In this document: piece after piece, positions 15,934-24,095 of the stretch
How the letters are laid out: the number at the start of each line of letters is the position of its first letter
Position numbering within the stretch: position 1 is the stretch's first letter
NCBI GenBank assembly: GCA_040765295.1
Contig: JAXGSB010000001.1
Span: 1,426,001 to 1,490,000, forward strand
Origin: Scatomorpha sp040765295
GTDB lineage: Bacteria > Bacillota > Clostridia > Oscillospirales > Oscillospiraceae
Length of the DNA stretch: 64,000 nt
Direction of reading: 5' to 3'
The notes under the pieces: generated by a model
What the model saw: only the letters and a program-made list of their open reading frames with translations
Told to the model about the DNA's origin: nothing
Database searches by the model: none
Position numbers and translations under genes: made by a program

Positions 15934-16098
15934 TTAACTCTCGGGGTGGAAATCTGCCAAATCCGGATTATACAGCTCACAGCAGGTGTCGGGGTAAAAG
16001 CCGTAATTCGCTTCGTGCTTTTCGACCACACAGATGACACCGGTGTTGCCGATTCGGTTCGTCAGCTTGCACAACTTGGATGAATCAGGAGAGGCAGA
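15934..16098 (-). pseudogene. Remnant of an unidentified gene
   Basis: A 54-codon minus-strand frame between two stops reads like true protein in its last 45 codons (NRIGNTGVICVVEKHEANYG, then FYPDTCCELYNPDLADFHPE). No usable start codon or ribosome site precedes it. It is probably the 3' fragment of a gene cut down when the arg segment arrived or was rearranged. The rest of 15873-16130 shows no gene. I do not recognise the family. Confidence 0.35.
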
Positions 16099-16130
16099 TT
16101 AAAAGAAAATGTATGAATATTCAATAATTG

Positions 16131-16144
16131 TGAGTATTAATGCA
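16131..16144. promoter_or_regulatory. Upstream ARG box
   Basis: TGAGTATTAATGCA, matching the ArgR/AhrC consensus TGAAT-WWWW-ATTCA at 12 of 14 positions with symmetric changes. It lies 8 bases before the -35 box. A further half-like palindrome TGAATATTCA is at 16114-16123. Confidence 0.55.
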
Positions 16145-16152
16145 GATATTTC

Positions 16153-16181
16153 TTGACAATATCCAATCTTATCCCTATAAT
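16153..16181 (+). promoter_or_regulatory. Promoter of the arg operon
   Basis: Exact consensus TTGACA (16153-16158), 17-base spacer, TATAAT (16176-16181). A promoter this strong would need repression, in keeping with the ARG boxes on both sides. Confidence 0.85.
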
Positions 16182-16183
16182 CA

Positions 16184-16197
16184 GGAATAAATATTCA
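16184..16197. promoter_or_regulatory. Downstream ARG box over the transcription start
   Basis: GGAATAAATATTCA, matching TGAAT-WWWW-ATTCA at 13 of 14 positions. It begins 3 bases after the -10 box, where ArgR/AhrC binding would block the polymerase. Confidence 0.7.
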
Positions 16198-16211
16198 ACG
16201 GGAGCAGAAAC

Positions 16212-16316
16212 ATGAAAAAAAATCAAGTTGCTCCATCCGCTTTGACAGCCGCCCGTTTGACGAGGACCTGTGTGGAAAAGCAGATTTTTTATGTGAGGAC
16301 GGTGTTGAATTCATGA
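16212..16316 (+). CDS. 34-codon leader ORF overlapping argC
   Basis: ATG 16212 lies 7 bases after GGGAG and opens a 34-residue frame containing ALTAARLTRTCVEKQ. Its stop TGA overlaps the argC start as ATGA. The argC ATG has only a weak ribosome site of its own, so translation of this leader could deliver ribosomes to argC. It has three Arg codons, too few for a clear attenuator peptide. The function is inference; the overlap is seen. Confidence 0.5.
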   Translation: MKKNQVAPSALTAARLTRTCVEKQIFYVRTVLNS

Positions 16317-17227
16317 CCAGGGTATTTATCGACGGCAGCGCCGGCACCACCGGTCTGCGCATTTTGGACCGCCTGGAGAACCGAGAGGGAATTGAGCTGA
16401 TCAGGATTCCGGAAGAACTGCGCAAGGACCGAAAAGCCCGAGAGGAGGCCATTAACGCTGCAGATGTTGCGTTCTTCTGCCTGCCGGACGAAGCTGCGGT
16501 GGAGGCGGCCGCTTTGGCGCGCGGGAACACCGTTCTGATAGACACCTCAACTGCGCACAGAACCGCGCCGGATTGGGTCTACGGTTTTCCGGAACTTTGC
16601 GGAATGCGGGAGCGGATTGCGGCGAGCCGCCGAGTGGCCAACCCCGGCTGTCACGCCAGCGGCTTTATCTCGCTTATTGAGCCTTTGGTTCGTGAGGGCC
16701 TTATTTCGCCGAATACGGCGCTGAGCTGCTTTTCCGTTACCGGCTACTCCGGCGGCGGCAAGAGCATGATTGCAGAGTATCAAAGTGACGGGAGAGAAGC
16801 GGAGTTTAACGCCCCGAGGCAGTACGCAATGACGCAGAAACACAAGCACTTAAAGGAAATGGTGAAGCTCTGTTCTCTGGAAGTGGCGCCGATTTTCTGC
16901 CCCATCGTTTCGGACTATTACAGCGGCATGGTCGTCACCGTACCACTGTTTCGAAAGGACTTGCGGGGCAGCGCGGAGGATGTGATTGCCCTGTACAGTG
17001 AGCTCTATCACGGACCTGTCGTTCATTATGAGCCATATACCGAAGGCATGATTGCCGGCAACAGGGCCTCCGATCGTGACGACATGGAGATAAGCGTTGC
17101 GGGAAATGAGGAGCGCCTGCTGCTTATCTCCTGCTTTGACAACCTCGGCAAGGGCGCTTCGGGCGCCGCCATACAGAACATGAACATTCTTTTGGGCCTG
17201 GATGAAACCACCGGCCTGGTTCTCTAA
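16313..17227 (+). CDS. argC: N-acetyl-gamma-glutamyl-phosphate reductase (short type)
   Basis: A 304-residue ArgC of the shorter type-2 class. It begins VFIDGSAGTTGLRILDRL (NADP loop) and has the catalytic Cys in RVANPGCHASGF near residue 110, plus SVTGYSGGGKSMI. It reduces N-acetylglutamyl phosphate to the semialdehyde, step three of arginine synthesis. The frame is open upstream to 16181 without a start codon, so ATG 16313 is the only candidate. It is the first enzyme gene of argCJBDF, and its codons are richer in G/C-ending forms than those of neighbouring genes such as murF. Confidence 0.93.
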   Translation: MTRVFIDGSAGTTGLRILDRLENREGIELIRIPEELRKDRKAREEAINAADVAFFCLPDEAAVEAAALARGNTVLIDTSTAHRTAPDWVYGFPELCGMRERIAASRRVANPGCHASGFISLIEPLVREGLISPNTALSCFSVTGYSGGGKSMIAEYQSDGREAEFNAPRQYAMTQKHKHLKEMVKLCSLEVAPIFCPIVSDYYSGMVVTVPLFRKDLRGSAEDVIALYSELYHGPVVHYEPYTEGMIAGNRASDRDDMEISVAGNEERLLLISCFDNLGKGASGAAIQNMNILLGLDETTGLVL

Positions 17228-17243
17228 GAAAAAGGAGAAAACT

Positions 17244-18461
17244 ATGATTAAGACGATATCCGACGGTGTGTGCGCCGCGAAGGGTTTTAAGGCCGCCGGC
17301 ATACATTGCGGCATACGCAAGAACCGTGAAAAGAAAGACTTGGCGCTTATTATGAGCAGTGTTCCTGCAAGCGCCGCGGCAGTTTATACCACAAATCTGG
17401 TCAAGGGCGCGCCTTTAACTCTCACCAAGCTGCACATCTCCGACGGTATAGCACAGGCGGTGCTCTGCAACAGCGGCAACGCCAACACCTGCAACGCCGA
17501 CGGTATGGAGATTGCCGAGCAGATGTGCGCTCTTGCGGCCAAGGCCCTTGACATCCGGACGGAGGATGTGATTGTTGCCTCCACTGGTGTCATCGGTCAG
17601 CCGCTGGACATTGCGCCCATAGCGGCGGGCATTGAGCCTTTGGTTTTGTCACTCTCTGAAAACGGCAGCGAAGACGCTTGCGAGGCCATCATGACCACCG
17701 ACACGAAAAAGAAAGAGATTGCTGTGGAATTCAGCTTGGGCGGCAAGACCTGCCGCTTGGGCGGCATCGCCAAGGGCAGCGGCATGATACATCCAGACAT
17801 GGCCACCATGCTTGTTTTCCTGACCACAGACGCGGCTATCTCCCCTGCCATGCTGCAAAAGGCCCTTAAGGGAGACATTAAAAATACCTTCAACATGGTC
17901 AGCGTTGACGGGGATACCTCCACCAACGACATGGTGAGTATTCTGGCCAACGGCTTGGCCGGCAACGCCGAGATTGTTGGCGAATGTGCGGATTTTGACA
18001 TCTTCATGCAGGCGCTCAACACCGTTAACATCTTCCTCTGCCGCAGCATCGCCGGAGACGGCGAGGGGGCAACAAAGCTTTTAGAGTGCGCGGTCACGGG
18101 AGCGAAGGACGAGACGGCAGCCAAGGCTGTGGCCAAGAGCGTAATCTGCTCTAGCCTTACTAAGGCGGCCATGTTCGGCGAGGATGCAAACTGGGGTCGG
18201 GTGCTCTGTGCCATCGGCTACAGCGGAGTGGATGTGGATGTGGACAAGGTGGGCGTGAGCTTCCGTTCTGCGGCGGGCAGCGTGGAGCTCTGTCGGAACG
18301 GAGCGGGTCTTCCATTCTCGGAGGAGCTGGCCGCTCAGGTACTTCATGAGAGCGAGATCGAAATTCTGGTCTCCCTGGGAGACGGGGATGCATGCGCCAC
18401 TGCCTGGGGTTGCGACCTGAGCTATGAGTATGTGAAAATCAACGGCGACTACCGGAGCTGA
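17244..18461 (+). CDS. argJ: Bifunctional ornithine acetyltransferase/N-acetylglutamate synthase
   Basis: A 405-residue ArgJ. The self-cleavage site is seen in KGSGMIHPDMATMLVFLTTD (Thr after Ala-Thr nucleophile region, near residue 190), which splits the chain into alpha and beta subunits. It transfers acetyl from N-acetylornithine to glutamate, and bifunctional forms also make N-acetylglutamate from acetyl-CoA. No separate argA or argE is visible, so a cyclic pathway is implied. Start ATG 17244 follows AAAGGAGAAAAC; the longer frame to 17202 overlaps argC and is rejected. Confidence 0.95.
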   Translation: MIKTISDGVCAAKGFKAAGIHCGIRKNREKKDLALIMSSVPASAAAVYTTNLVKGAPLTLTKLHISDGIAQAVLCNSGNANTCNADGMEIAEQMCALAAKALDIRTEDVIVASTGVIGQPLDIAPIAAGIEPLVLSLSENGSEDACEAIMTTDTKKKEIAVEFSLGGKTCRLGGIAKGSGMIHPDMATMLVFLTTDAAISPAMLQKALKGDIKNTFNMVSVDGDTSTNDMVSILANGLAGNAEIVGECADFDIFMQALNTVNIFLCRSIAGDGEGATKLLECAVTGAKDETAAKAVAKSVICSSLTKAAMFGEDANWGRVLCAIGYSGVDVDVDKVGVSFRSAAGSVELCRNGAGLPFSEELAAQVLHESEIEILVSLGDGDACATAWGCDLSYEYVKINGDYRS

Positions 18462-18474
18462 GGGGGAACAGCGG

Positions 18475-19356
18475 ATGAGCAATTTGCAGTTTACCAATAT
18501 CCAGCGGGCCCAAGTGCTGACGGCGGCACTGCCCTATATCAGGCGCTACAACGGGCGTATCGTGGTCATAAAATACGGCGGCAACGCCATGCAAAGCGAA
18601 CAGCTGCGGCAGCAGGTGATGGAGGACATCGTCCTGCTCTGGCTGGTGGGCGTGAAGGTTGTGTTGGTTCACGGCGGCGGGCCGGAGATTAACGACTTGA
18701 TGCAGCGGCTCGGCAAAGAGCCGGAATTCGTGGACGGCCTGCGGGTCACAGATAAGGAGACCGTGGACATTGTGCAGATGGTGCTTGCCGGCAAGATAAA
18801 CAAGACCTTGGTGAAGCTGCTGGAGGTCAACGGCGGCAATGCCATGGGCATTTCCGGCATGGACGGGGGCTTAATTCAGGCGAAAATGAAAAATTCCCAG
18901 TTGGGCTATGTCGGCAGCATAACGGAGATCAACATCAAGCCGGTGATGGACCTGCTGGAAAAGGGATACATCCCTGTGGTGTCCACTCTGGGCTGTGACG
19001 CAGAGGGCAACACTTACAACATAAACGGCGACACGGCCGCATCACATATCGCCGGAGCCCTAGGCGCCGATAGGCTCATTATGATGACTGACATTGCCGG
19101 CGTTCTCCGGGATAGAGACGACCCTGCTACGCTGATTCCGGAGCTGAGCATCTTAGAGGCGGTAAGGCTGTTCGAAGAGAAAGTGATTGCCGGCGGCATG
19201 ATTCCCAAGGTTGAGTGCTGCATCGATGCAATACATCGGGGCGTGGAGAGCGCTATAATTATGGACGGAAGGGTGCCGCACTCCATCCTCATGGAACTTC
19301 TCACCGATGAGGGCGCGGGCACAATGGTTGTTAAAGGAGAGGATTACAATGACTGA
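18475..19356 (+). CDS. argB: Acetylglutamate kinase
   Basis: A 293-residue amino-acid kinase. Motifs are VVIKYGGNAMQ near residue 31, VVLVHGGGPEINDLM near 66, a central NGGNAMGISGMDGG and VIAGGMIPKVECCIDAI near 235, which match ArgB of the cyclic, arginine-sensitive type. It phosphorylates N-acetylglutamate. GAGGGGGAAC lies before the ATG. Its last codons overlap the argD start by 8 bases, indicating coupled translation. It is the committed and probably feedback-controlled step of the operon. Confidence 0.95.
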   Translation: MSNLQFTNIQRAQVLTAALPYIRRYNGRIVVIKYGGNAMQSEQLRQQVMEDIVLLWLVGVKVVLVHGGGPEINDLMQRLGKEPEFVDGLRVTDKETVDIVQMVLAGKINKTLVKLLEVNGGNAMGISGMDGGLIQAKMKNSQLGYVGSITEINIKPVMDLLEKGYIPVVSTLGCDAEGNTYNINGDTAASHIAGALGADRLIMMTDIAGVLRDRDDPATLIPELSILEAVRLFEEKVIAGGMIPKVECCIDAIHRGVESAIIMDGRVPHSILMELLTDEGAGTMVVKGEDYND

Positions 19357-20515
19357 TATCAAAGCGATTGACAAGAAGTATGTGGCCAACACCTATGCCC
19401 GTTTTCCGATACAGCTGGTATCCGGCAAGGGCGCCCTTGTTTGGGATGAGAACGGGAAAGAATATATAGACATGGGCACCGGCATCGGCGTGACAACCTT
19501 CGGCTTTGCGGACGAGGCCTGGAAAGAGGCCGTTTTCACGCAGCTGAATCTGCTGCAGCACAGCTCAAACCTCTACTACACCGAGCCCTGCGCCATGCTG
19601 GCCATGGGTCTCTGCCAGCGGACGGGGATGAAAAAGGTCTTCTTCTCCAACTCCGGCGCCGAGGCCAACGAGTGCGCCATCAAGGCGGCCCGCAAGTGGG
19701 CGGCCGAAAATAAGGGATCGGAATACTTCAGCATCGTGACCCTGTTGGACAGTTTCCACGGCCGAACCCTCACCACACTGGCGGCCACGGGGCAAAGCCA
19801 CTATCATGAGCTCTTTAGGCCCCTAACCCCCGGATTCGTACACGCTCCCGCCAACGATTTTGAGGCAGTGAAGGCAGCGGCGCTGCAGAGCAAGTCTGCC
19901 GCCGTGATGATTGAGTGTGTGCAGGGAGAGGGCGGCGTAATCGTCATGGAGAAGGACTTCATCGCTCGACTTGCCGCCTTCTGCGAAGCGGAGGACATCC
20001 TGCTTATTATTGACGAGGTGCAGACCGGCAACGGCCGCACCGGCAGTTTGTATGCCTATATGCAGTACGGCATTATGCCGGACATTGTGACCACGGCCAA
20101 GGGCTTGGGCGGCGGTCTGCCCCTAGGGGCGACACTGCTGGGCAAGAAGCTTGAGTTTATCTTGGGCCCCGGAGATAACGGCTCTACCTTCGGCGGCAAC
20201 CCCGTCAGCTGTGCCGGAGCCCTGAATGTCCTGAGTCGTCTGGATGAGGAGTTTCTGGCGGAGATTAAGAAAAAGGGCGAATACATTTTCTCCGAGCTCA
20301 GCGGCGCGCCGGGAGTGGAATCGGTCAGCGGCATGGGGCTGATGATTGGCATTAAGCCCGTAAAGCCCGTTGCCCAAGTGCTTGAGAGCTGCCGAGACAA
20401 GGGCGTTCTGTGCCTGACGGCAAAGAGCAAGCTGCGCCTGCTGCCGCCGCTGAACATCCCGATGGACACCCTGCAAACCGCGGTGGACGTCATCAAGGCC
20501 GCATGCGCGGAATGA
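19349..20515 (+). CDS. argD: Acetylornithine aminotransferase
   Basis: A 388-residue class III PLP aminotransferase. Visible are the NSGAEANECAIKAARKW motif near residue 97, IIDEVQTGNGRTG near 217 and the PLP lysine in VTTAKGLGGGLPLGA near 247. It converts N-acetylglutamate semialdehyde to N-acetylornithine using glutamate. Start ATG 19349 has GGAGAGG before it and overlaps argB; the ORF extension to 19307 lies inside argB and is rejected. Family paralogues can act on other omega-amino acids, but the operon settles the role. Confidence 0.94.
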   Translation: MTDIKAIDKKYVANTYARFPIQLVSGKGALVWDENGKEYIDMGTGIGVTTFGFADEAWKEAVFTQLNLLQHSSNLYYTEPCAMLAMGLCQRTGMKKVFFSNSGAEANECAIKAARKWAAENKGSEYFSIVTLLDSFHGRTLTTLAATGQSHYHELFRPLTPGFVHAPANDFEAVKAAALQSKSAAVMIECVQGEGGVIVMEKDFIARLAAFCEAEDILLIIDEVQTGNGRTGSLYAYMQYGIMPDIVTTAKGLGGGLPLGATLLGKKLEFILGPGDNGSTFGGNPVSCAGALNVLSRLDEEFLAEIKKKGEYIFSELSGAPGVESVSGMGLMIGIKPVKPVAQVLESCRDKGVLCLTAKSKLRLLPPLNIPMDTLQTAVDVIKAACAE

Positions 20516-20526
20516 GGAGAATGAAT

Positions 20527-21510
20527 ATGTTTTTGAAGGGACGCAGCTTTTTAAAGCTGTTGGATTATACACCGGAAGAAATTTCAGAACTTCTGGACTT
20601 TGCGGCAGAACTTAAGGCCATGAAAAAAGCCGGCATTCCCCACCGGCTGCACGAGGGAAAGAACGTTGCGCTGATCTTTGAAAAGACCAGCACGCGCACA
20701 CGCTGCAGCTTTGAGGTGGCGGCGGCGGATTTGGGGATGTGCCCGATGTATTTGGATCCCAATGCCTCGCAGCTTGGCAAGAAAGAGAGCATCGCAGACA
20801 CTGCCCGAGTGCTGGGCCGCATTTTTGACGGCATCGAATATCGGGGTTTCGGCCAGGAGCGAGTGGAGAAGCTCGCAGCATACGCGGGTGTGCCCGTTTG
20901 GAACGGGCTGACCAATGAGTTTCACCCCACTCAAGTCCTAGCGGATTTGCTGACTATCCGTGAGCATTTCGGCGGTTTGGTGGGGAAAAAGCTGGTGTAC
21001 ATGGGCGATGCCCGCTACAATATGGGCAATTCTCTCATGGTGGGCTGCGCCAAGATGGGCCTTAACTTTGCGGCCTGCGCTCCGGAGACCTATTTCCCTT
21101 CGGCAGAGCTTATTGAGACCTGCCAAGCCGTGGCGGCGGAAACCGGCGCGGGGCTGGAATTTTTAACGGAGCCCATGCAGGCCGTGCAGAGTGCGGACGT
21201 TATCTACACGGATGTCTGGGTGTCTATGGGCGAGCCGGAAACGGTCTGGGAAGAGCGCATTCGGGATTTGCTCCCCTATCAGGTGAACGAGGCGCTTATG
21301 GAGACCGCGGGGCCACAGTGCCGCTTTATGCACTGTCTGCCCGCTTACCATGATTTGGAAACGGAGAACGGCCTTGCCATATATAAAGCGTTCGGCTTAG
21401 ATGCCATGGAGGTCACAAACGAGGTGTTCGAAGGACCTAAGTCCATCGTCTTTGATCAGTCGGAGAACCGCATGCACACCATCAAAGCCATTATGGCAGC
21501 CACCTTGTGA
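20527..21510 (+). CDS. argF: Ornithine carbamoyltransferase
   Basis: A 327-residue OTCase with the carbamoyl-phosphate loop FEKTSTRTRCSFEVA near residue 52, LTNEFHPTQVLADLLT near 130 and the ornithine site MHCLPAYHDLE near 268. It makes citrulline from ornithine and carbamoyl phosphate. I prefer ATG 20527 because AGGAG lies 7 bases before it; ATG 20521 is in frame but too close to that site. argG, argH and carAB are not in the window. The strong terminator at 21537-21582 ends the operon. Confidence 0.94.
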   Translation: MFLKGRSFLKLLDYTPEEISELLDFAAELKAMKKAGIPHRLHEGKNVALIFEKTSTRTRCSFEVAAADLGMCPMYLDPNASQLGKKESIADTARVLGRIFDGIEYRGFGQERVEKLAAYAGVPVWNGLTNEFHPTQVLADLLTIREHFGGLVGKKLVYMGDARYNMGNSLMVGCAKMGLNFAACAPETYFPSAELIETCQAVAAETGAGLEFLTEPMQAVQSADVIYTDVWVSMGEPETVWEERIRDLLPYQVNEALMETAGPQCRFMHCLPAYHDLETENGLAIYKAFGLDAMEVTNEVFEGPKSIVFDQSENRMHTIKAIMAATL

Positions 21511-21536
21511 TTGTTTTCTTTTGTAACGTTAAATGC

Positions 21537-21582
21537 AAAAGGGAGCGTTGCATAATTTGTAAATTATGCAACGCTCCCTTTT
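21537..21582 (+). terminator. Terminator of the arg operon
   Basis: A stem of about 21 base pairs (21537-21557 with 21562-21582) with a very small loop, A/T flanks on both sides. It lies 26 bases after argF and also just past the 3' end of the converging tRNA-Leu gene, so it can serve both. Confidence 0.85.
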
Positions 21583-21585
21583 ATG

Positions 21586-21673
21586 TGGTGCCGCTGACCG
21601 GACTCGAACCGGTACGGGATTTTGTCCCAGCAGATTTTAAGTCTGCAGTGTCTACCTATTCCACCACAGCGGC
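21586..21673 (-). tRNA. tRNA-Leu (TAA)
   Basis: An 88-base gene with encoded CCA (21586-21588), a long variable arm (GGGACAAAATCCC) and anticodon TAA in the loop ACTTAAAAT. The long arm and anticodon identify it as tRNA-Leu. Confidence 0.95.
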
Positions 21674-21690
21674 AGAAAAAGGCAGAACTT

Positions 21691-21720
21691 ATGCTAACAT
21701 TCAGACCTGTATTCTGTCAA
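21691..21720 (-). promoter_or_regulatory. Promoter of tRNA-Leu
   Basis: Minus-strand TTGACA (21720-21715), 18-base spacer, TAGCAT (21696-21691). Confidence 0.65.
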
Positions 21721-21752
21721 GAAAAAAGATGCTCTAACGGCTGTAATATGAC

Positions 21753-22424
21753 TTAGAAATCGTTTTTATCCAACTTATAACTTATATCTCTTCTTGTTGT
21801 GAACTTGTTTTCTCTGCCCGCTATGAGCCGCTTTATATTCTCGCTATGTCGGACAATTATAGTTATTGCGCAGAAAAACGCCAAGGCCAATGCAACACCG
21901 CGGTAGTCGACGGCAAAGAGAGTTATCGGAAAGCTGACAGCTGCAGTAATCGATCCCAATGACACATACTTTGTCGCTAAAAACAGTATCAGGAACGCCG
22001 CCAGGCAGATAAGTCCCGCTCTCCAGTCGACAACAAAGGCCGCTCCGAAGCCTGTGAGCACACCTTTTCCGCCCCTGAACCCATAGATAAAGGGCCATGA
22101 GTGACCGAGAATAACGCAGAAAGCGCCGAAAAGCCTACCGGTTGCAACAAACTCCACGAAATTCTTCGGATCCTGAGCAGCCAACTTCATGAGCCAGCCA
22201 CCAATGAAGGTCGCCAAAACACCTTTGCCGAAATCTATTAAAAGAACAAGCGCTATGAACTTAACTCCGTATTTTCTGAAGTAGTTTGTGAGTCCGGCAT
22301 TTCCGCTGCCGTATCTTCTTATATCATCTCGAAAAAAAATTCCTGAAATTAAAATCGATCCGTTAGGATTTCCCAAGAGATAACAGATTACAGCTGTTAC
22401 CATAAGCATAACCGTAACATACAT
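21753..22424 (-). CDS. plsY: Acyl-phosphate glycerol-3-phosphate acyltransferase
   Basis: A 223-residue membrane enzyme of the PlsY family. It has several membrane segments and the three signature loops GNPNGSILI, YGSGNAGLTNYFRKYG and FRGGKGVLTGFG. It transfers an acyl group from acyl phosphate to glycerol-3-phosphate, the first step of phospholipid synthesis. Its ATG overlaps the der stop (TGATG), the usual der-plsY order in Bacillota. The C-terminal tail is basic and cytoplasmic. Confidence 0.93.
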   Translation of the reverse strand: MYVTVMLMVTAVICYLLGNPNGSILISGIFFRDDIRRYGSGNAGLTNYFRKYGVKFIALVLLIDFGKGVLATFIGGWLMKLAAQDPKNFVEFVATGRLFGAFCVILGHSWPFIYGFRGGKGVLTGFGAAFVVDWRAGLICLAAFLILFLATKYVSLGSITAAVSFPITLFAVDYRGVALALAFFCAITIIVRHSENIKRLIAGRENKFTTRRDISYKLDKNDF

Positions 22425-23749
22425 CAGTCATTGTCCCCCTTTTGCTTAATTATTATCCTGATGGGGTTGCCTTTGAAACCAAAGGCTTCCCGAATCCTGT
22501 TTTCTATGTATCTTCTATATGAAAAATGGAAAAGTTCTATCTTGTTGCAAAATATCACAAAGCCCGGAGGCGCCACCGCCGTTTGCGTCATATAGTAGAG
22601 CTTGAGCCGCCTGCCCTTATCGGAGGGGGGCTGCAGCCTGATGACGGCATCACCCAAAACTTCATTGACAAGGCCCGTGCTCACCCTCTTTCGGCTTTCG
22701 GAATATATCTCGTTTATAAGCTCGAATATGTCTCTCACCCTTGTGCCCTCTTTTACGGAGACAAAGAGTATGGGAGCGTATCTCATGAAAGATAAAACTT
22801 CGTAGATTTTCTTGCGTTCTTCTTCCATGGTATTTGTTTCTTTTGTAATAAGGTCCCACTTGTTGACCAGAATTATGCAGGCTTTGCCGGCGTCCTGTAT
22901 CAGTCCTGCAATTTTTGTGTCCTGCTCGCTGGCTCCCTCTTCCGCATCAATCATGAGCAGGCAGACATCGGACCTGTCGATGGCAAGCTTTGCCCTTAAT
23001 ACAGAGAAGTACTCTATGCTGTCTTTAACCTTGGACTTCCTGCGAAGACCTGCGGTATCAATGAAGAGGTAGTTGCCGTATTCGTTATTAACGTAGCCGT
23101 CTACACTGTCTCGTGTTGTGCCGGGGATATCCGAAACTATTGTTCTTTTCTCACCCAATATGAAGTTTACAAGGGAGCTTTTGCCCACATTGGGCTTGCC
23201 GACAACGGCAACTTTGATGCCTTCAAACTCATCGCTTACGGTCTCTTTTTCACCAAAGTGCTTTATTACCTCATCGAGCAGTTCTGTTGTTCCATGACCG
23301 TGTACGGCAGAAACGGGTATGGGATCTCCCATGCCCAAGGAGTAGAACTCGTAGACGTTAGGGTCTAGCTCCCCTATCGTATCGGCCTTGTTTACGCAGA
23401 GAACAAGCGGTTTTCCCGAGCGTTGCAGCATTTTTGCAACATCTTCATCTGCAGCTGTCACACCTGTTTTAAGCTCGCAGACAAAGATGATGACATCAGC
23501 CGTATCTATGGCAATCTGAGCCTGCTCTCTCATAAATAAGAGCATCTCGTTTTTAGTATTCGGTTCTATTCCCCCCGTATCGACGAGATCAAAGCTGTGC
23601 CCTGCCCACTCACATTCGGCATAGAGCCTGTCTCGCGTTATACCGGGGGTATCTTCGACAATTGAAATCCTTTTTCCGATTAATCTATTGAAAAGGTGGG
23701 ACTTACCCACATTCGGTCTTCCTACAATTGCGACCAAGGGTTTTGACAT
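22424..23749 (-). CDS. der: Ribosome-assembly GTPase Der (EngA)
   Basis: A 441-residue protein with two tandem GTPase domains, a feature unique to Der. The first has GRPNVGKSHLFNRL (residues 10-23) and DTGGIEPN; the second has GKPNVGKSSLVNFI near 185, DTAGLRRKSKVKD near 233 and NKWDL near 295. A C-terminal KH-like domain ends in PIRIIIKQK. It acts in 50S subunit maturation. Its product is encoded just upstream of plsY with a one-base overlap. The first P-loop has His after Ser where many have Thr or Ser. Confidence 0.96.
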   Translation of the reverse strand: MSKPLVAIVGRPNVGKSHLFNRLIGKRISIVEDTPGITRDRLYAECEWAGHSFDLVDTGGIEPNTKNEMLLFMREQAQIAIDTADVIIFVCELKTGVTAADEDVAKMLQRSGKPLVLCVNKADTIGELDPNVYEFYSLGMGDPIPVSAVHGHGTTELLDEVIKHFGEKETVSDEFEGIKVAVVGKPNVGKSSLVNFILGEKRTIVSDIPGTTRDSVDGYVNNEYGNYLFIDTAGLRRKSKVKDSIEYFSVLRAKLAIDRSDVCLLMIDAEEGASEQDTKIAGLIQDAGKACIILVNKWDLITKETNTMEEERKKIYEVLSFMRYAPILFVSVKEGTRVRDIFELINEIYSESRKRVSTGLVNEVLGDAVIRLQPPSDKGRRLKLYYMTQTAVAPPGFVIFCNKIELFHFSYRRYIENRIREAFGFKGNPIRIIIKQKGDND

Positions 23750-23843
23750 TCTATTTCCCCCAACGTGCCTGTTGCGCTTATCTTATCATAAAAAAATCTC
23801 TCTGTCTTTAGCTTATGGAGCTTGGAGAGGTTTGTAGAAAAAT

Positions 23844-23877
23844 AAACTGAGGAAGAATTCGCGTTCTTCCTCAGTTT
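23844..23877 (-). terminator. Terminator after rpmF
   Basis: A 14-base-pair stem (23844-23857 with 23864-23877), then ATTTTTC on the minus strand, immediately after the rpmF stop. Confidence 0.85.
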
Positions 23878-23878
23878 C

Positions 23879-24064
23879 TCAGTCTTCCTTAATCTCGATT
23901 ACATCTCTGCCGTTGTACTTCCCGCAGGCCCTGCACACGCGATGGGGCAGGCGGTAGGCGCCACAGCTTTGACATTTGATGAGATTGGGAGCTTCGAGCT
24001 TCCAAACGGACGAACGTCTCTTATTGCGACGCTGTCTCGACGTTTTGCTCTTAGGTACTGCCAT
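23879..24064 (-). CDS. rpmF: 50S ribosomal protein L32
   Basis: A 61-residue L32 of the zinc-binding form: basic N-terminus KSKTSRQRRNKRRS, then CQSCGAYRLPHRVCRACGKY with both CxxC pairs. Bacillota often carry both zinc and non-zinc copies; this is the zinc form. It is transcribed after the yceD homologue, the classic pair, and ended by the hairpin at 23844-23877. Confidence 0.97.
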   Translation of the reverse strand: MAVPKSKTSRQRRNKRRSSVWKLEAPNLIKCQSCGAYRLPHRVCRACGKYNGRDVIEIKED

Positions 24065-24095
24065 TTACTACACCTCCATTAGCTCTTTGAGCAGC

